Shown one piece after another: positions 53,497 to 62,430 of a stretch of DNA of 64,000 nucleotides (position 1 is its first letter; every line of letters begins with the position of its first letter). A program made the position numbers and the translations under genes. A model generated the notes under the pieces. That model was not told where the DNA came from. It did not search any database and saw nothing but the letters and a program-made list of their open reading frames with translations. The DNA comes from Oscillospiraceae bacterium (GTDB lineage Bacteria > Bacillota > Clostridia > Oscillospirales > Ruminococcaceae): positions 124,001 through 188,000 of the forward strand of contig CP107211.1 of assembly GCA_025757845.1 (NCBI GenBank), in the 5' to 3' direction.

Positions 53497-53544
53497 ATAA
53501 GAGCAGGATCGGACAGCCCGCGGGCTGTCCGATCCTGCTCTTAT
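53497..53544. terminator. Perfect 48-bp palindrome, bidirectional terminator
   Basis: Two 24-base arms meeting at CCCG|CGGG with no mismatches and T-rich flanks, between the convergent YhgE-like and histidine phosphatase genes. Confidence 0.85.
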
Positions 53545-53551
53545 TTCTTAC

Positions 53552-54091
53552 TTACTCAAAATGATACTCCACCAGCTCGCAGTTGCGGATGCCGGCCAGG
53601 GCGTATTCCTCGTTGGTCATGTCGTGGAAGTAGGACTCCACCACCCGGGCGATGCCGTTGTGGGCCACCAACAGGTAGGTCTTGTCCGGCTGGTCCCGCA
53701 GTTCGTCCAGCAGGTTGTAGATGCGCTGGGCCAGCTGCAGCATGCTCTCGCCGCCGTCGTAGCGGTCGGCAAAGCAGGTCTTGGAGATGCGGAACTTCTC
53801 GCCGTTGCGGGGCGTGCCCTCGTAGCGGCCGAAGCACTGCTCCCGCAGGCGCGGCTCACACCGGGCGGGGATGCCGGTGGCATCGGCGATGGCTTTTGCC
53901 GTGTCGGCGGCGCGGGACAGGGGAGAATACAGGATCTCGTCGATGGCATAGCCGCCGGCCTTCACCTTCTGGCCCAGGGCCCGGGCCTGCGCCCGGCCCC
54001 GCTCGGTGAGGGGACTGTCGGTCATGCCGCAGATCTTGTTTTCCACGTTCCACACGGTCTCGCCGTGGCGGGTAAAATACAGCTTGTGCAT
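53552..54091 (-). CDS. Histidine phosphatase (phosphoglycerate mutase-like)
   Basis: 179 aa. Catalytic RHGETVWN at residues 8-15, SPLSRAADTAKAI with the second Arg, LREQCFGRYEG with the acid Glu, and LLVAHNGIARVV with the second His. Branch 1 phosphatase of broad or unknown substrate (PhoE/GpmB-like), not the glycolytic mutase, which is longer. Ten bases separate it from the PanE-like gene upstream. Confidence 0.88.
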   Translation of the reverse strand: MHKLYFTRHGETVWNVENKICGMTDSPLTERGRAQARALGQKVKAGGYAIDEILYSPLSRAADTAKAIADATGIPARCEPRLREQCFGRYEGTPRNGEKFRISKTCFADRYDGGESMLQLAQRIYNLLDELRDQPDKTYLLVAHNGIARVVESYFHDMTNEEYALAGIRNCELVEYHFE

Positions 54092-54100
54092 GGCAGCTCC

Positions 54101-55003
54101 TTACTTGCAGTAGCCCGCCTCGATCTCCTGGATGCGGGCATAGAAAAAGTCGTTGGCGGGGGTGGGCATGCCGTACTTTTTGGCCCGGGCGCGCACCACA
54201 CCGGCAAATTCCTCCACCTCGGTGGGACGCTTTGCCAGCACGTCCTGCCGCATGCTGGGCATGCCGTCCGGGTTGAAGGTGGGCATGGCAGTGCGCAAAA
54301 ACTGCTCGTCGTTGTCGCGGGGCAGGGGCACGCCCTCCAGATTGGCCAGCCGGATGACCTCCTGCATGGCCTCGTGCATCTTGGCCTGTGCCTCAGCCGA
54401 CCGGCACAGCCCGCCGTAGGTCAGATCAAAGGCGGCGGCTGCCTGATTCAGACCGTCGTTCACCATCAGCTTGTTCCACTGTTTGTACAGGATGTCGCTG
54501 CAGGATTCGTTGGCGATGCCGCAGGCGTCCAGATAGTCGGCCACGGCCTGCACACGGCCGGTCATAGCACCGTCCCGCTCGCCGAACTGGATCTTGCCTG
54601 CCTGGTTGAACACCAGTGTGCGGCCGCTGCGGGTGGCATCCATACCGATGGCCACGCTCCACAGGGTGCGGCCAGGGTAGGCGGTTTCGATGTGCTCCTC
54701 GCTGGTGATGCCATTGAGCACGCTGAGGATGACGGTGTCCGGGCCCACAAAGTTCTTCATGTCGGCAATGGCCTGGTCCAGCACGGTGGCCTTCACCGCC
54801 ACCAGCAGCAGGTCCACCGGCTTGCCCTGGGCCGGGGTGACGTAAGAAAACCGGCATTCCTCGCCGTTGCACACCACCGGCTGGGCGGCGTAGCGGGCAA
54901 TGCGGGCTTCGTCGGCAATCACCTGCACGCCGGGCATTTTGCGCCCGAACAGGATGCCAAGGGCCCCTAGACCGATGAGGGCCGAAGTTCTGATCTGATT
55001 CAT
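54101..55003 (-). CDS. Ketopantoate reductase family protein
   Basis: 300 aa from ATG 55003 (GGAGGAACTGTT upstream). N-terminal GLGALGILFGRKM is the NADP-binding GxGxxG; VDLLLVAVKATVLDQAI and SVLNGITSEEHI fit PanE/ApbA; C-terminal KLMVNDGLNQAAAAFDLTYG has the catalytic-Lys region. PanE makes pantoate for coenzyme A, but several paralogues in this family have other substrates, so the gene symbol is withheld. Overlaps the small upstream gene by four bases. Confidence 0.83.
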   Translation of the reverse strand: MNQIRTSALIGLGALGILFGRKMPGVQVIADEARIARYAAQPVVCNGEECRFSYVTPAQGKPVDLLLVAVKATVLDQAIADMKNFVGPDTVILSVLNGITSEEHIETAYPGRTLWSVAIGMDATRSGRTLVFNQAGKIQFGERDGAMTGRVQAVADYLDACGIANESCSDILYKQWNKLMVNDGLNQAAAAFDLTYGGLCRSAEAQAKMHEAMQEVIRLANLEGVPLPRDNDEQFLRTAMPTFNPDGMPSMRQDVLAKRPTEVEEFAGVVRARAKKYGMPTPANDFFYARIQEIEAGYCK

Positions 55004-55227
55004 AACAGTTCCTCCGAGATCTTCTGCAGGGTGCCGTCCGGCAGCAGGTGCACCCGGCTGCCCTCGTCGATGCCCAGCCGGGTGAGTTCTTTGTCCGGGC
55101 AGGGCAGGGTGCAGCAGGCACCGTCGGTGCCCTCCAGCACCACATCGCACAGCACAGGCTGCCCGGCGGGCAGTTCCTCACAGCCGTACATCTGCTCTTC
55201 AATGCGCAGCACACGGTATTCCGGCAT
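55000..55227 (-). CDS. Small conserved-looking protein of unknown function
   Basis: 75 aa, MPEYRVLRIEEQMYGCEELP, with CCTLPCPDKELT in the middle; three closely spaced Cys residues plus one at position 16. Stop overlaps the PanE-like start (ATGA), implying coupled translation. GGAGCG precedes the ATG. Not recognised; could be a small beta-barrel (predicted short strands ending in LLPDGTLQKISEELL). Confidence 0.65.
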   Translation of the reverse strand: MPEYRVLRIEEQMYGCEELPAGQPVLCDVVLEGTDGACCTLPCPDKELTRLGIDEGSRVHLLPDGTLQKISEELL

Positions 55228-55332
55228 GGCACAGCGCTCCTTTGCATTTATGGTAAGTATGATCGTATTATAGCGCAACCGGCTGCCGCCGTGCAAGAGG
55301 TTCCTTTGCCGGGTCTTTTCCGCCCCGGCGGC

Positions 55333-55362
55333 TTGACAGTGCGGTAGGGGAATTGATACAAT
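55333..55362 (+). promoter_or_regulatory. Promoter of the LysR gene
   Basis: TTGACA (55333-55338), 18 bp, extended -10 TGATACAAT ending 55362. Confidence 0.8.
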
Positions 55363-55391
55363 AAACAGTATCACACAAAACGGGGAACAGC

Positions 55392-56309
55392 ATGAATATT
55401 ACGGAACTTCGTTATCTGGTGGCCATCATGAAGTGGGGCTCGGTGAGCGCGGCGGCAAAGCAGATGTACGCCGCCCAGCCCAACGTGAGCAAGGCGCTGA
55501 AGAACCTGGAAGAGGAATACGGCATCCGCATGTTTGAACGCTCGTCCACCGGCATGATCCCCACCGAACAGGGACGGCACTTCATCGAGCAGGCCCAGAG
55601 GGTGCTGCAGGAGGTGGACCGGCTGGACGCTGACGCCCGCCGTCGGCAGGGCGAGTGCGCAGAGCTGCGGGTGGCCCTGCCCCATGCCACCTATGCGTCC
55701 TATGCGGCGGTGGATTTTCTGCAGCAGGCGGCGGGCAGTGAGCAGCTGCGGGTGCACATCCGGGAGGCCGGTTCCATGGAGGGGCTGGACTTTGTGCTGC
55801 GCCGGGGCTACCATCTGGCCCTGCTGCGCTACGCCGAGGAGGACGAGGACTACTACAGCCGCTACTGTGCCCGGCGCGGGCTGCACCGGGAGCAGATCAT
55901 GGAGTTCGAGTACCGCCTGCTGGTGAACCGCGACAGCCCTCTGGCCCGGCACGAGGTGCATGACCTGGCCGAGCTGAACCGCTACACCGAGGTGCTGCAC
56001 GATGACTTTCAGCTGCCGGGCGAGGAGGGCAGCAGCCTGCGCTGGCAGGTGAACGAGAACCGCCGGGTGCATGTGTACGAGCGGTGCAGCCAGTTTTCCA
56101 TTCTGCAGAGCCTGCCCACGGCCTACATGTGGGCGTCGCCCATGCCGCAGCGGGCACTGGAACAGTACCATCTGGTGCTGAAAAAATGCCCGGCCCAGAA
56201 CCAGCGTATGCGGGATGTGCTGGTGTACCCGGACAAGGGCGGGCTGCGGCCGGAGGAAGAAAAGTTCATCGAGCTGCTGCGCCGTCAGGCGGCCCTGACC
56301 GTAAAGTAA
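55392..56309 (+). CDS. LysR-family transcription regulator
   Basis: 305 aa. N-terminal winged helix-turn-helix: MNITELRYLVAIMKWGSVSA then QPNVSKALKNLEEEYGIRMF; linker helix to about residue 90; effector domain to the end (VALPHATYASYAAVDFLQQA). Divergent from the small-protein/panE-like/phosphatase operon, the usual arrangement for a LysR target, so that operon is the first candidate target. Effector unknown. Confidence 0.88.
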   Translation: MNITELRYLVAIMKWGSVSAAAKQMYAAQPNVSKALKNLEEEYGIRMFERSSTGMIPTEQGRHFIEQAQRVLQEVDRLDADARRRQGECAELRVALPHATYASYAAVDFLQQAAGSEQLRVHIREAGSMEGLDFVLRRGYHLALLRYAEEDEDYYSRYCARRGLHREQIMEFEYRLLVNRDSPLARHEVHDLAELNRYTEVLHDDFQLPGEEGSSLRWQVNENRRVHVYERCSQFSILQSLPTAYMWASPMPQRALEQYHLVLKKCPAQNQRMRDVLVYPDKGGLRPEEEKFIELLRRQAALTVK

Positions 56310-56384
56310 GGGGCAGACCGGTTAAGAACTGGTAAAAACCAGGACCGCAAAAACCGCCGGGATCGGCAAAGAAATTTGACCCCA

Positions 56385-56420
56385 CAGCCGGAACGATGTG
56401 TCGTTCCGGCTGTTTTTGTG
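56385..56420 (+). terminator. Terminator after lysR
   Basis: CAGCCGGAACGA pairs with TCGTTCCGGCTG, loop TGTG, then TTTTTG. Confidence 0.88.
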
Positions 56421-56516
56421 TGCAGATAAGCGCAAAAAAGAAACGGAGCTGCAACTAAAAAACTTTGCTGGTATATCAATTTGGATATACCGGTATGCCG
56501 GAACCGGAGTATCGCT

Positions 56517-56540
56517 TTTATGAAAAATATGTTAACATGA
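56517..56540 (+). promoter_or_regulatory. Shared leader motif, cstA1 copy
   Basis: 24 bp starting TTTATGAAA and ending TGTTAACATGA; the same motif occurs 80 bp before cstA2. Likely promoter or operator common to both genes. Confidence 0.55.
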
Positions 56541-56623
56541 GCACAGAAAGTTGGCTGTTCTGCATGGAAAAGATGGGATGATTTTCCAGACAGAACAGCA
56601 AAACCGAAAAGGAGGTTTCTGGT

Positions 56624-58123
56624 ATGATCAGTTTCTTACTCTGTCTTGCGATCCTGATCGTGGGCTACTTTGTCTACGGTAAGATCGTGGACAACACCTT
56701 TGGCCCGGACGACCGCGAAACGCCTGCTGTGCGCATCAACGACGGTGTTGACTATGTCGTGATGCCCCAGTGGAAGCTGTTCCTGGTCCAGCTGCTGAAC
56801 ATTGCAGGTCTGGGCCCCATCTTCGGTGCCATGCAGGGCGCTCTGTGGGGGCCGGTGGTCTTTTTGTGGATCACCTTCGGCACCATCTTTGCAGGCGGTG
56901 TGCATGACTACTTCTCCGGCATGATGAGCGAGCGCAACGACGGCGCTTCCATTGCCGAGATCACCGGCAAGTACTTAGGCCCCGTGATGCAGAACGTCAT
57001 GCGTGTGTTCTCGGTGGTGCTGCTGATCATGGTGGGCACCGTGTTCGCCGTGGGCCCTGCCGGCCTGATCGTGGAGCTGTGCAGCCAGAGCGGCGCTTCC
57101 GGCGTGCTCACTTCGCTGCTGTTCTGGCTGATCATCATTCTGGTGTACTACTTCATTGCCACCTTCATCTCCATTGATGCGGTCATCGGCAAGATCTACC
57201 CCATCTTCGGCATCTGCCTGATCATCATGGCCATCGGCGTCATCGTTGGCATCTTCACCAACCCCGCCTACACCATCCCGGAGATCTGGGATCACTTCGG
57301 CAGCATGCATCCGTCGGGCACCCCGATCTGGAGCTTCATGTTCATCACCGTTGCCTGCGGTGCCATTTCCGGCTTCCACTCCACCCAGTCGCCCTTGATG
57401 GCGCGCTGCATGAAGAGCGAGAAGCAGGGCCATTTCGTGTTCTACGGCGCCATGGTGTGTGAGGGCGTTATCGCTCTGATCTGGGCCGCAGCCGGCTGCA
57501 GCCTGTACGAGGTGACCGGCGGCCTGAACACCGGTCTGGCCGAAGCACTGGCCATGGGCCAGTCCAAGGCCATCTACGACGTGTGCTCCAAGACCATGGG
57601 CGGTGTGGGCATCGCACTGGCTATGATCGGCGTGGTGGTGTGCCCCATCACCTCCGGCGATACCGCATTCCGTTCTGCCCGTCTGACCCTGGCCGACTGG
57701 TTCAAGATCGACCAGGACAGCTACGCAAACCGCCTGAAGCTGTGCATCCCCGTGCTGGGTGTGGGCGCGTTCCTGGGCATCGGCAACGCACTGGGCTTCA
57801 TCAACTACACGGTCATCTGGCGCTACTTCAGCTGGACCAACCAGACGCTGGCCATGATCGTGCTGTGGGCCGCCTCCATGTACCTCTTTAAAGAAAAGAA
57901 GAACTTCTGGATCACCGCTGTTCCCGCAACCTTTATGAGCGCCGTGTCCAGCACCTACTTCGTGCTGGCACCTGAGTGCCTGGGCGGCCTGCTGAACAGC
58001 AAGACCGCTGAGGGTGCCACCATTTACAATACCGCTGTGGCGTACCCCGTAGGCGTCCTCTTTGCCGTGGCCATGCTGGCCATCTTTATCCACGCGACCA
58101 AGAAGAGCGCGGCAAAAGCCTGA
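56624..58123 (+). CDS. CstA-family transporter 1
   Basis: 499 aa, about fifteen hydrophobic segments; the short Firmicutes form (E. coli CstA is about 700 aa). Motifs: NIAGLGPIFGAMQGALWGPV, FSGMMSERNDGASIAEI, CGAISGFHSTQSPLMARCMK, CPITSGDTAFRSARL. The family imports pyruvate or peptides during carbon limitation. ATG follows AAAAGGAGGTTTCTGGT, the same ribosome site as in cstA2. About nine tenths identical to the next gene by eye. Confidence 0.92.
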   Translation: MISFLLCLAILIVGYFVYGKIVDNTFGPDDRETPAVRINDGVDYVVMPQWKLFLVQLLNIAGLGPIFGAMQGALWGPVVFLWITFGTIFAGGVHDYFSGMMSERNDGASIAEITGKYLGPVMQNVMRVFSVVLLIMVGTVFAVGPAGLIVELCSQSGASGVLTSLLFWLIIILVYYFIATFISIDAVIGKIYPIFGICLIIMAIGVIVGIFTNPAYTIPEIWDHFGSMHPSGTPIWSFMFITVACGAISGFHSTQSPLMARCMKSEKQGHFVFYGAMVCEGVIALIWAAAGCSLYEVTGGLNTGLAEALAMGQSKAIYDVCSKTMGGVGIALAMIGVVVCPITSGDTAFRSARLTLADWFKIDQDSYANRLKLCIPVLGVGAFLGIGNALGFINYTVIWRYFSWTNQTLAMIVLWAASMYLFKEKKNFWITAVPATFMSAVSSTYFVLAPECLGGLLNSKTAEGATIYNTAVAYPVGVLFAVAMLAIFIHATKKSAAKA

Positions 58124-58162
58124 TCTCCCCGGAAGGCAGCCGACACCTTCCCATTTTCTCCG

Positions 58163-58206
58163 AAGCCCCTCCACCGGTCCCATCCCGGTGGAGGGGCTTT
58201 CTTGTG
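58163..58206 (+). terminator. Terminator after cstA1
   Basis: AAGCCCCTCCACCGG pairs with CCGGTGGAGGGGCTT, then TCTTGTG. Confidence 0.88.
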
Positions 58207-58427
58207 CAACAAAATTGCACGAATAGGAGATTTTTGGACAAAATTGAACACCTTGCACAAAAACAGGCCGAAAACTTTGGCAGAGGGGGATTTTGCACGA
58301 TTCCGGAAAAGGCTTTTTGCCATCGGATAAGAAATTTTGCCGGTGATTCGTTTAAAAACAGTTGGCAATATTCCGACGAAGTATGGATATATATACTTTT
58401 TGATATGGGAACCATACCAGAAAAATA

Positions 58428-58459
58428 TTAACACATTTATGAAATAAGTGTTAACATGA
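58428..58459 (+). promoter_or_regulatory. Shared leader motif and inverted repeat, cstA2 copy
   Basis: TTAACAC (58428) and GTGTTAA (58448) form an inverted repeat; the segment 58436-58459 matches the cstA1 leader motif (TTTATGAAA ... TGTTAACATGA). Confidence 0.55.
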
Positions 58460-58538
58460 AGCCAGAGATTGGTCAGAGCCCCGGTGAGGTCGCAAATACG
58501 AACACCGGCGGCTTGAAATCAAAAAGGAGGTTTCTGGT

Positions 58539-60044
58539 ATGATTAGTTTCTTACTCTGTCTGGCGCTCTTGATCATCGGCTACTTTGTCTATGGCAAGAT
58601 CGTTGACAACACGTTCGGCCCGGACGACCGTGAAACACCTGCTGTGCGCATCAACGATGGTGTTGACTACGTTGTGATGCCCCAGTGGAAGCTGTTCCTG
58701 GTCCAGCTGCTGAACATTGCAGGTCTGGGTCCCATCTTCGGTGCACTGCAGGGTGCTCTGTGGGGCCCCGTGGTGTTCCTGTGGATCACCTTCGGCACCA
58801 TCTTTGCAGGTGGCGTGCATGACTACTTCTCCGGTATGATGAGCGAGCGCAACGAGGGTGCTTCCATCGCTGAGGTCACCGGCAAGTACCTCGGACCTGT
58901 CATGCAGAACATCATGCGTGTGTTCTCGGTCGTGCTGCTGATCATGGTCGGTACCGTGTTCGCAGTGGGCCCTGCCGGCCTGATCGTTACCCTGTGCAAG
59001 AACGGCGGTATGTCCGGTATGCTGACCACCACCCTGTTCTGGCTGATCATCATCCTGGTGTACTACTTCATCGCAACCTTTATCTCCATTGATGCCATCA
59101 TCGGCAAGATCTACCCCGTGTTCGGCATCTGCCTGATCATCATGGCTGTGGGCGTTATCATTGGTATCTTCACCAACCCCGCTTACACCATCCCCGAACT
59201 GTGGTCGAACTTCCACAGCATGCATCCGTCGGGCACCCCGATCTGGAGCTTCATGTTCATCACCGTTGCCTGCGGTGCTATCTCCGGTTTCCACTCCACC
59301 CAGTCGCCTCTGATGGCTCGCTGCATGAAGAGTGAGAAGCAGGGCCACTTCGTGTTCTACGGTGCCATGGTCTGCGAGGGCGTCATCGCTCTGATCTGGG
59401 CTGCAGCAGGCTGCGCTCTGTACACCATCACCGACGGTAAGATGACCGGTCTGGCCGAGGCTCTGAGCGCCGGTCAGTCTGCCGCCATCTACGACGTCTG
59501 CCTCAAGACCATGGGCAATGTGGGCGTGGCTCTGGCAATGATCGGCGTGGTCATCTGCCCCATCACCTCTGGTGATACCGCCTTCCGTTCCGCTCGTCTG
59601 ACCCTGTCCGACTGGCTGAAGATCGATCAGGACAGCTACGTAAACCGCCTGAAGCTGTGCATCCCCGTGCTGGGCGTTGGTTCTTTCCTGGGCATCGGCA
59701 ACGCACTGGGCTTCATCAACTACACCGTGATCTGGCGCTACTTCAGCTGGACCAACCAGACTCTGGCTATGATCGTGCTGTGGGCTGCTTCCATGTACCT
59801 GTTCAAGGAGAAGAAGAACTACTGGATCACCGCTGTTCCCGCTACCTTTATGAGCGCTGTGTCCTGCACCTACTTCGTGCTGGCTCCCGAGTGCCTGGGC
59901 AAGATGATCAACACCTATGCAGACGGCAAGCTGGTGGCCTACAACACCGCCGTTGCTTACCCCGTCGGCATCGTCTTTGCCATTGCAATGCTGGCCATCT
60001 TCATCCATGCCACCAAGAAGCACACCGCTTCTCAGAAGGCATAA
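58539..60044 (+). CDS. CstA-family transporter 2
   Basis: 501 aa, tandem paralogue of the preceding gene with the same motifs; differences cluster around residues 145-155 (VTLCKNGGMSGML against VELCSQSGASGVL), 290-300 and the last 50 residues. Codons end in T more often (GCT, GGT, TCT) than in cstA1, the pattern of a more highly expressed gene or of a different history. Own leader, own ribosome site, own terminator. Confidence 0.92.
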   Translation: MISFLLCLALLIIGYFVYGKIVDNTFGPDDRETPAVRINDGVDYVVMPQWKLFLVQLLNIAGLGPIFGALQGALWGPVVFLWITFGTIFAGGVHDYFSGMMSERNEGASIAEVTGKYLGPVMQNIMRVFSVVLLIMVGTVFAVGPAGLIVTLCKNGGMSGMLTTTLFWLIIILVYYFIATFISIDAIIGKIYPVFGICLIIMAVGVIIGIFTNPAYTIPELWSNFHSMHPSGTPIWSFMFITVACGAISGFHSTQSPLMARCMKSEKQGHFVFYGAMVCEGVIALIWAAAGCALYTITDGKMTGLAEALSAGQSAAIYDVCLKTMGNVGVALAMIGVVICPITSGDTAFRSARLTLSDWLKIDQDSYVNRLKLCIPVLGVGSFLGIGNALGFINYTVIWRYFSWTNQTLAMIVLWAASMYLFKEKKNYWITAVPATFMSAVSCTYFVLAPECLGKMINTYADGKLVAYNTAVAYPVGIVFAIAMLAIFIHATKKHTASQKA

Positions 60045-60076
60045 GGCTTTGACCGCACTGCTCAACTAAACCATCT

Positions 60077-60122
60077 GCGCCCGCCGCTGCCCGACCAAAC
60101 AGCGGCGGGCGCTGTTGCTTTT
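60077..60122 (+). terminator. Terminator after cstA2
   Basis: GCGCCCGCCGCTG pairs with CAGCGGCGGGCGC, then TGTTGCTTTT. Confidence 0.85.
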
Positions 60123-60246
60123 GCAGCGCAGAAAGTTTGGGAAAACGCACAAACCTTTTTGGCAAATCTTAGCGGCCAAAGGGGTTGCATTTGCACCGGC
60201 AAGGTGCGAAAATAGAAGCAAATCTAAGCAAAGAAGGGAACGACCC

Positions 60247-61263
60247 ATGATTTTCAGACCCGCACAACTGGGCATGGCAAAACTGGACCGACTGGAGCTG
60301 GAGCAGGACAAAAAGGCCTGCCGCAAGATCGGCCCCTGTGGTGTCGGCAAAAAGGCCCTGTACCTCAACAGCTTTTACATCGACCGCCGCTATTATCTGC
60401 CCTATGGCAGCATCTCCCGCGTGTTCAAGCGGGTGGCCATGAGTTCCGGCGGCTTTACCGGCAAGGGCATGTTTGCCTCCATGGCCTACCTTGTGGTGGA
60501 GTACGACGGCGGCAAGCAGAAGCAGTGCAATTTCAAGGATGAACGGGACGTGGACAAGCTGCTGGAGGTGCTGGCCAAAGAGCAGCCGCAGATCCCGCTG
60601 CTGAGCGAAGCCGGTGAGCAGGCCCTGCAGAAAAAGGAGGCCGAAAAGGCCGCCCGTAAGCTGCCGGAGCTGACCGACGAGGCAAAGCACAGCGTGACGG
60701 TGCTGCGCAAGGCCAAAGAATATCTGGAGGAAAAGCCGGAGCTGGCCGAAGAGCTGAGCGCCGCCGAGCGCCGCAAGCGCGCCCAGCTGCAGAGCAAGCC
60801 GGTGTACCGCTATGTGGCGCTGGCCATCTTCGTGTTCGGCATCGTGTCGGCAGCCTACGGCCTGTATGCGGTGACGAACCATGTAGGCAACTACGGCATC
60901 TACTTTGCCTTGTTTGGCTTTGCGGCCATCTTCCTGTTCTCCAGCTACAACATGCTGCCCACGGCCCGCAACAACAACAATGCCATCATGAAGCGCGCCG
61001 ACAAGGCGGAAGCGGCCATGGCGGAGTATGTAAAGCACTACCCCAATGGTGCTTTCCCGGTGCCCAGCTGCTACGCCCATCCCATCGTGCTCAAGCAGAT
61101 GACCGACGCCATTGAAGAGGGCCGTGCCGTGACCGTGCCCGAAGCACTGGACGCTGTGGAAAAGCGCCTGCAGGCCCTGAATGCGGACGTGCAGGTGGAG
61201 CAGGAGGAATACGACGAGGTGGTGGTCATCAAGGCCATGTTCCTGAACCACGACTATCAGTGA
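60247..61263 (+). CDS. Membrane protein of unknown function
   Basis: 338 aa from ATG 60247 (AAGAAGGGAACGACCC upstream). N-terminal 1-120 is soluble and PH-like in pattern (LYLNSFYIDRRYYLPYGSIS, AYLVVEYDGGKQKQCNFKDE), then a charged helical part (EKAARKLPELTDEAKHSV), two membrane helices near residues 190-208 and 215-235 (YVALAIFVFGIVSAAYGLYA), and a soluble C-terminal part. No family recognised. Stands alone between terminators. Confidence 0.75.
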   Translation: MIFRPAQLGMAKLDRLELEQDKKACRKIGPCGVGKKALYLNSFYIDRRYYLPYGSISRVFKRVAMSSGGFTGKGMFASMAYLVVEYDGGKQKQCNFKDERDVDKLLEVLAKEQPQIPLLSEAGEQALQKKEAEKAARKLPELTDEAKHSVTVLRKAKEYLEEKPELAEELSAAERRKRAQLQSKPVYRYVALAIFVFGIVSAAYGLYAVTNHVGNYGIYFALFGFAAIFLFSSYNMLPTARNNNNAIMKRADKAEAAMAEYVKHYPNGAFPVPSCYAHPIVLKQMTDAIEEGRAVTVPEALDAVEKRLQALNADVQVEQEEYDEVVVIKAMFLNHDYQ

Positions 61264-61274
61264 AATCTTTTAAG

Positions 61275-61309
61275 GGACGGCTGCATGGTTGATGCGGCCG
61301 TCCTTTTTG
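61275..61309 (+). terminator. Terminator after the membrane protein gene
   Basis: GGACGGCTGCAT pairs with ATGCGGCCGTCC (one G-U), loop GGTTG, then TTTTT. Confidence 0.88.
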
Positions 61310-61393
61310 TTGAGGCTGACTTCTTGCGCGGCCGACAGCGGCGGCCTATAATAAAAACAGGAATGCAAATTACCCCGGATGGAGGAAACAGCT

Positions 61394-62419
61394 ATGGATA
61401 TGGTCACCCTTGGCAGCACCGGCATCACGGTGAACAAAAACGGCTTCGGCGCACTGCCGATCCAGCGCATCTCGCAGGAGGATGCGGTCTATCTGGCCCG
61501 CAAGGCATACCGGGCGGGCATCCGCTTTTTTGATACTGCCCGCGCCTACACCGACAGCGAGGTCAAGCTGGGCGAGGCCTTTGACGGCATCCGCACGGAG
61601 GTGTACATCGCCACCAAGACGGCGGCGCAGAATGCAGAGGACTTCTGGAAGGACCTGCACACCTCCCTGACCAACCTGTGCACCGATTACATCGACCTGT
61701 ATCAGTTCCACAACCCGGCCTTCTGCCCGAAGCCCGGTGACGGCAGCGGCCTGTACGAGGCCATGCAGGAGGCCAAAGCCAAGGGCATGATCCGGCACAT
61801 CGGCATCACGAACCACCGGCTGGCGGTGGCCCACGAGGCCATTGACAGCGGCCTGTATGAGACGCTGCAGTTCCCGTTCAGCTACATTTCCGGTGAGCAG
61901 GAGCTGGAACTGGTCAACAAGTGCAAGGCCGCCAACATGGGCTTTATCGCCATGAAGGGCCTTTCCGGCGGGCTCATCACCAACAGTGCCGCCGCCTACG
62001 CCTTTGAGGCCCAGTACGACGGGGTGCTGCCCATCTGGGGCGTGCAGCGGGAAAAGGAGCTGGACGAGTTCCTCTCCTACATCGACAACCCGCCCCGCAT
62101 GACCGGAGAGATCAAGGCGGTCATCGACCATGACCGCGCTGAGCTGTGCGGCGAGTTCTGCCGGGGCTGCGGTTACTGCATGCCCTGCCCGGCGGGCATC
62201 GAGATCAACAACTGTGCCCGCATGAGCCTGCTGCTGCGGCGCTCGCCCTCGGCCGAGCACCTGAGCCCGGCGGGTCAGGCCAAAATGAAAAAGATCGAGG
62301 GCTGCCTGCACTGCAACCAGTGCAAGGCAAAATGTCCCTACGGTCTGGATACGCCCGCTCTGCTGGCCCGCAATTACGAGGACTACAAGCGGGTCCTGGC
62401 CGGAGAAGTAAAAGTATAA
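61394..62419 (+). CDS. Aldo/keto reductase with C-terminal 4Fe-4S domain
   Basis: 341 aa. TIM-barrel AKR domain: GFGALPIQRIS, FFDTARAYTDSE (catalytic Asp and Tyr), IATKTAAQ (Lys) and LYQFHNP (His). From about residue 255 a ferredoxin-like part: CGEFCRGCGYCMPCPAGIEI and GCLHCNQCKAKCPYGL. This two-part architecture is common in clostridia and may couple NAD(P)H and ferredoxin chemistry. ATG 61394 follows GGAGGAAACAGCT. Confidence 0.9.
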   Translation: MDMVTLGSTGITVNKNGFGALPIQRISQEDAVYLARKAYRAGIRFFDTARAYTDSEVKLGEAFDGIRTEVYIATKTAAQNAEDFWKDLHTSLTNLCTDYIDLYQFHNPAFCPKPGDGSGLYEAMQEAKAKGMIRHIGITNHRLAVAHEAIDSGLYETLQFPFSYISGEQELELVNKCKAANMGFIAMKGLSGGLITNSAAAYAFEAQYDGVLPIWGVQREKELDEFLSYIDNPPRMTGEIKAVIDHDRAELCGEFCRGCGYCMPCPAGIEINNCARMSLLLRRSPSAEHLSPAGQAKMKKIEGCLHCNQCKAKCPYGLDTPALLARNYEDYKRVLAGEVKV

Positions 62420-62430
62420 GGCAAGCAAAA

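Larger units (their letters stand above)
56310..56623. other. Gap lysR-cstA1
   Basis: 314 bp with the lysR terminator (56385-56420), the inverted repeat GGTATATC/GGATATACC (56470-56491) and a 24-bp segment (56517-56540) shared with the cstA2 leader. Confidence 0.55.
58124..58538. other. Gap cstA1-cstA2
   Basis: 415 bp: terminator (58163-58206), then an AT-richer stretch (58206-58430) with repeated TTGCACAAA-like words and no credible gene, then the shared leader motif (58436-58459). Confidence 0.5.

Noticed and set aside
58204..58431. 75-codon plus-strand ORF between the cstA genes
   Set aside because: No ribosome site, AT-rich region, composition unlike the genes around it.
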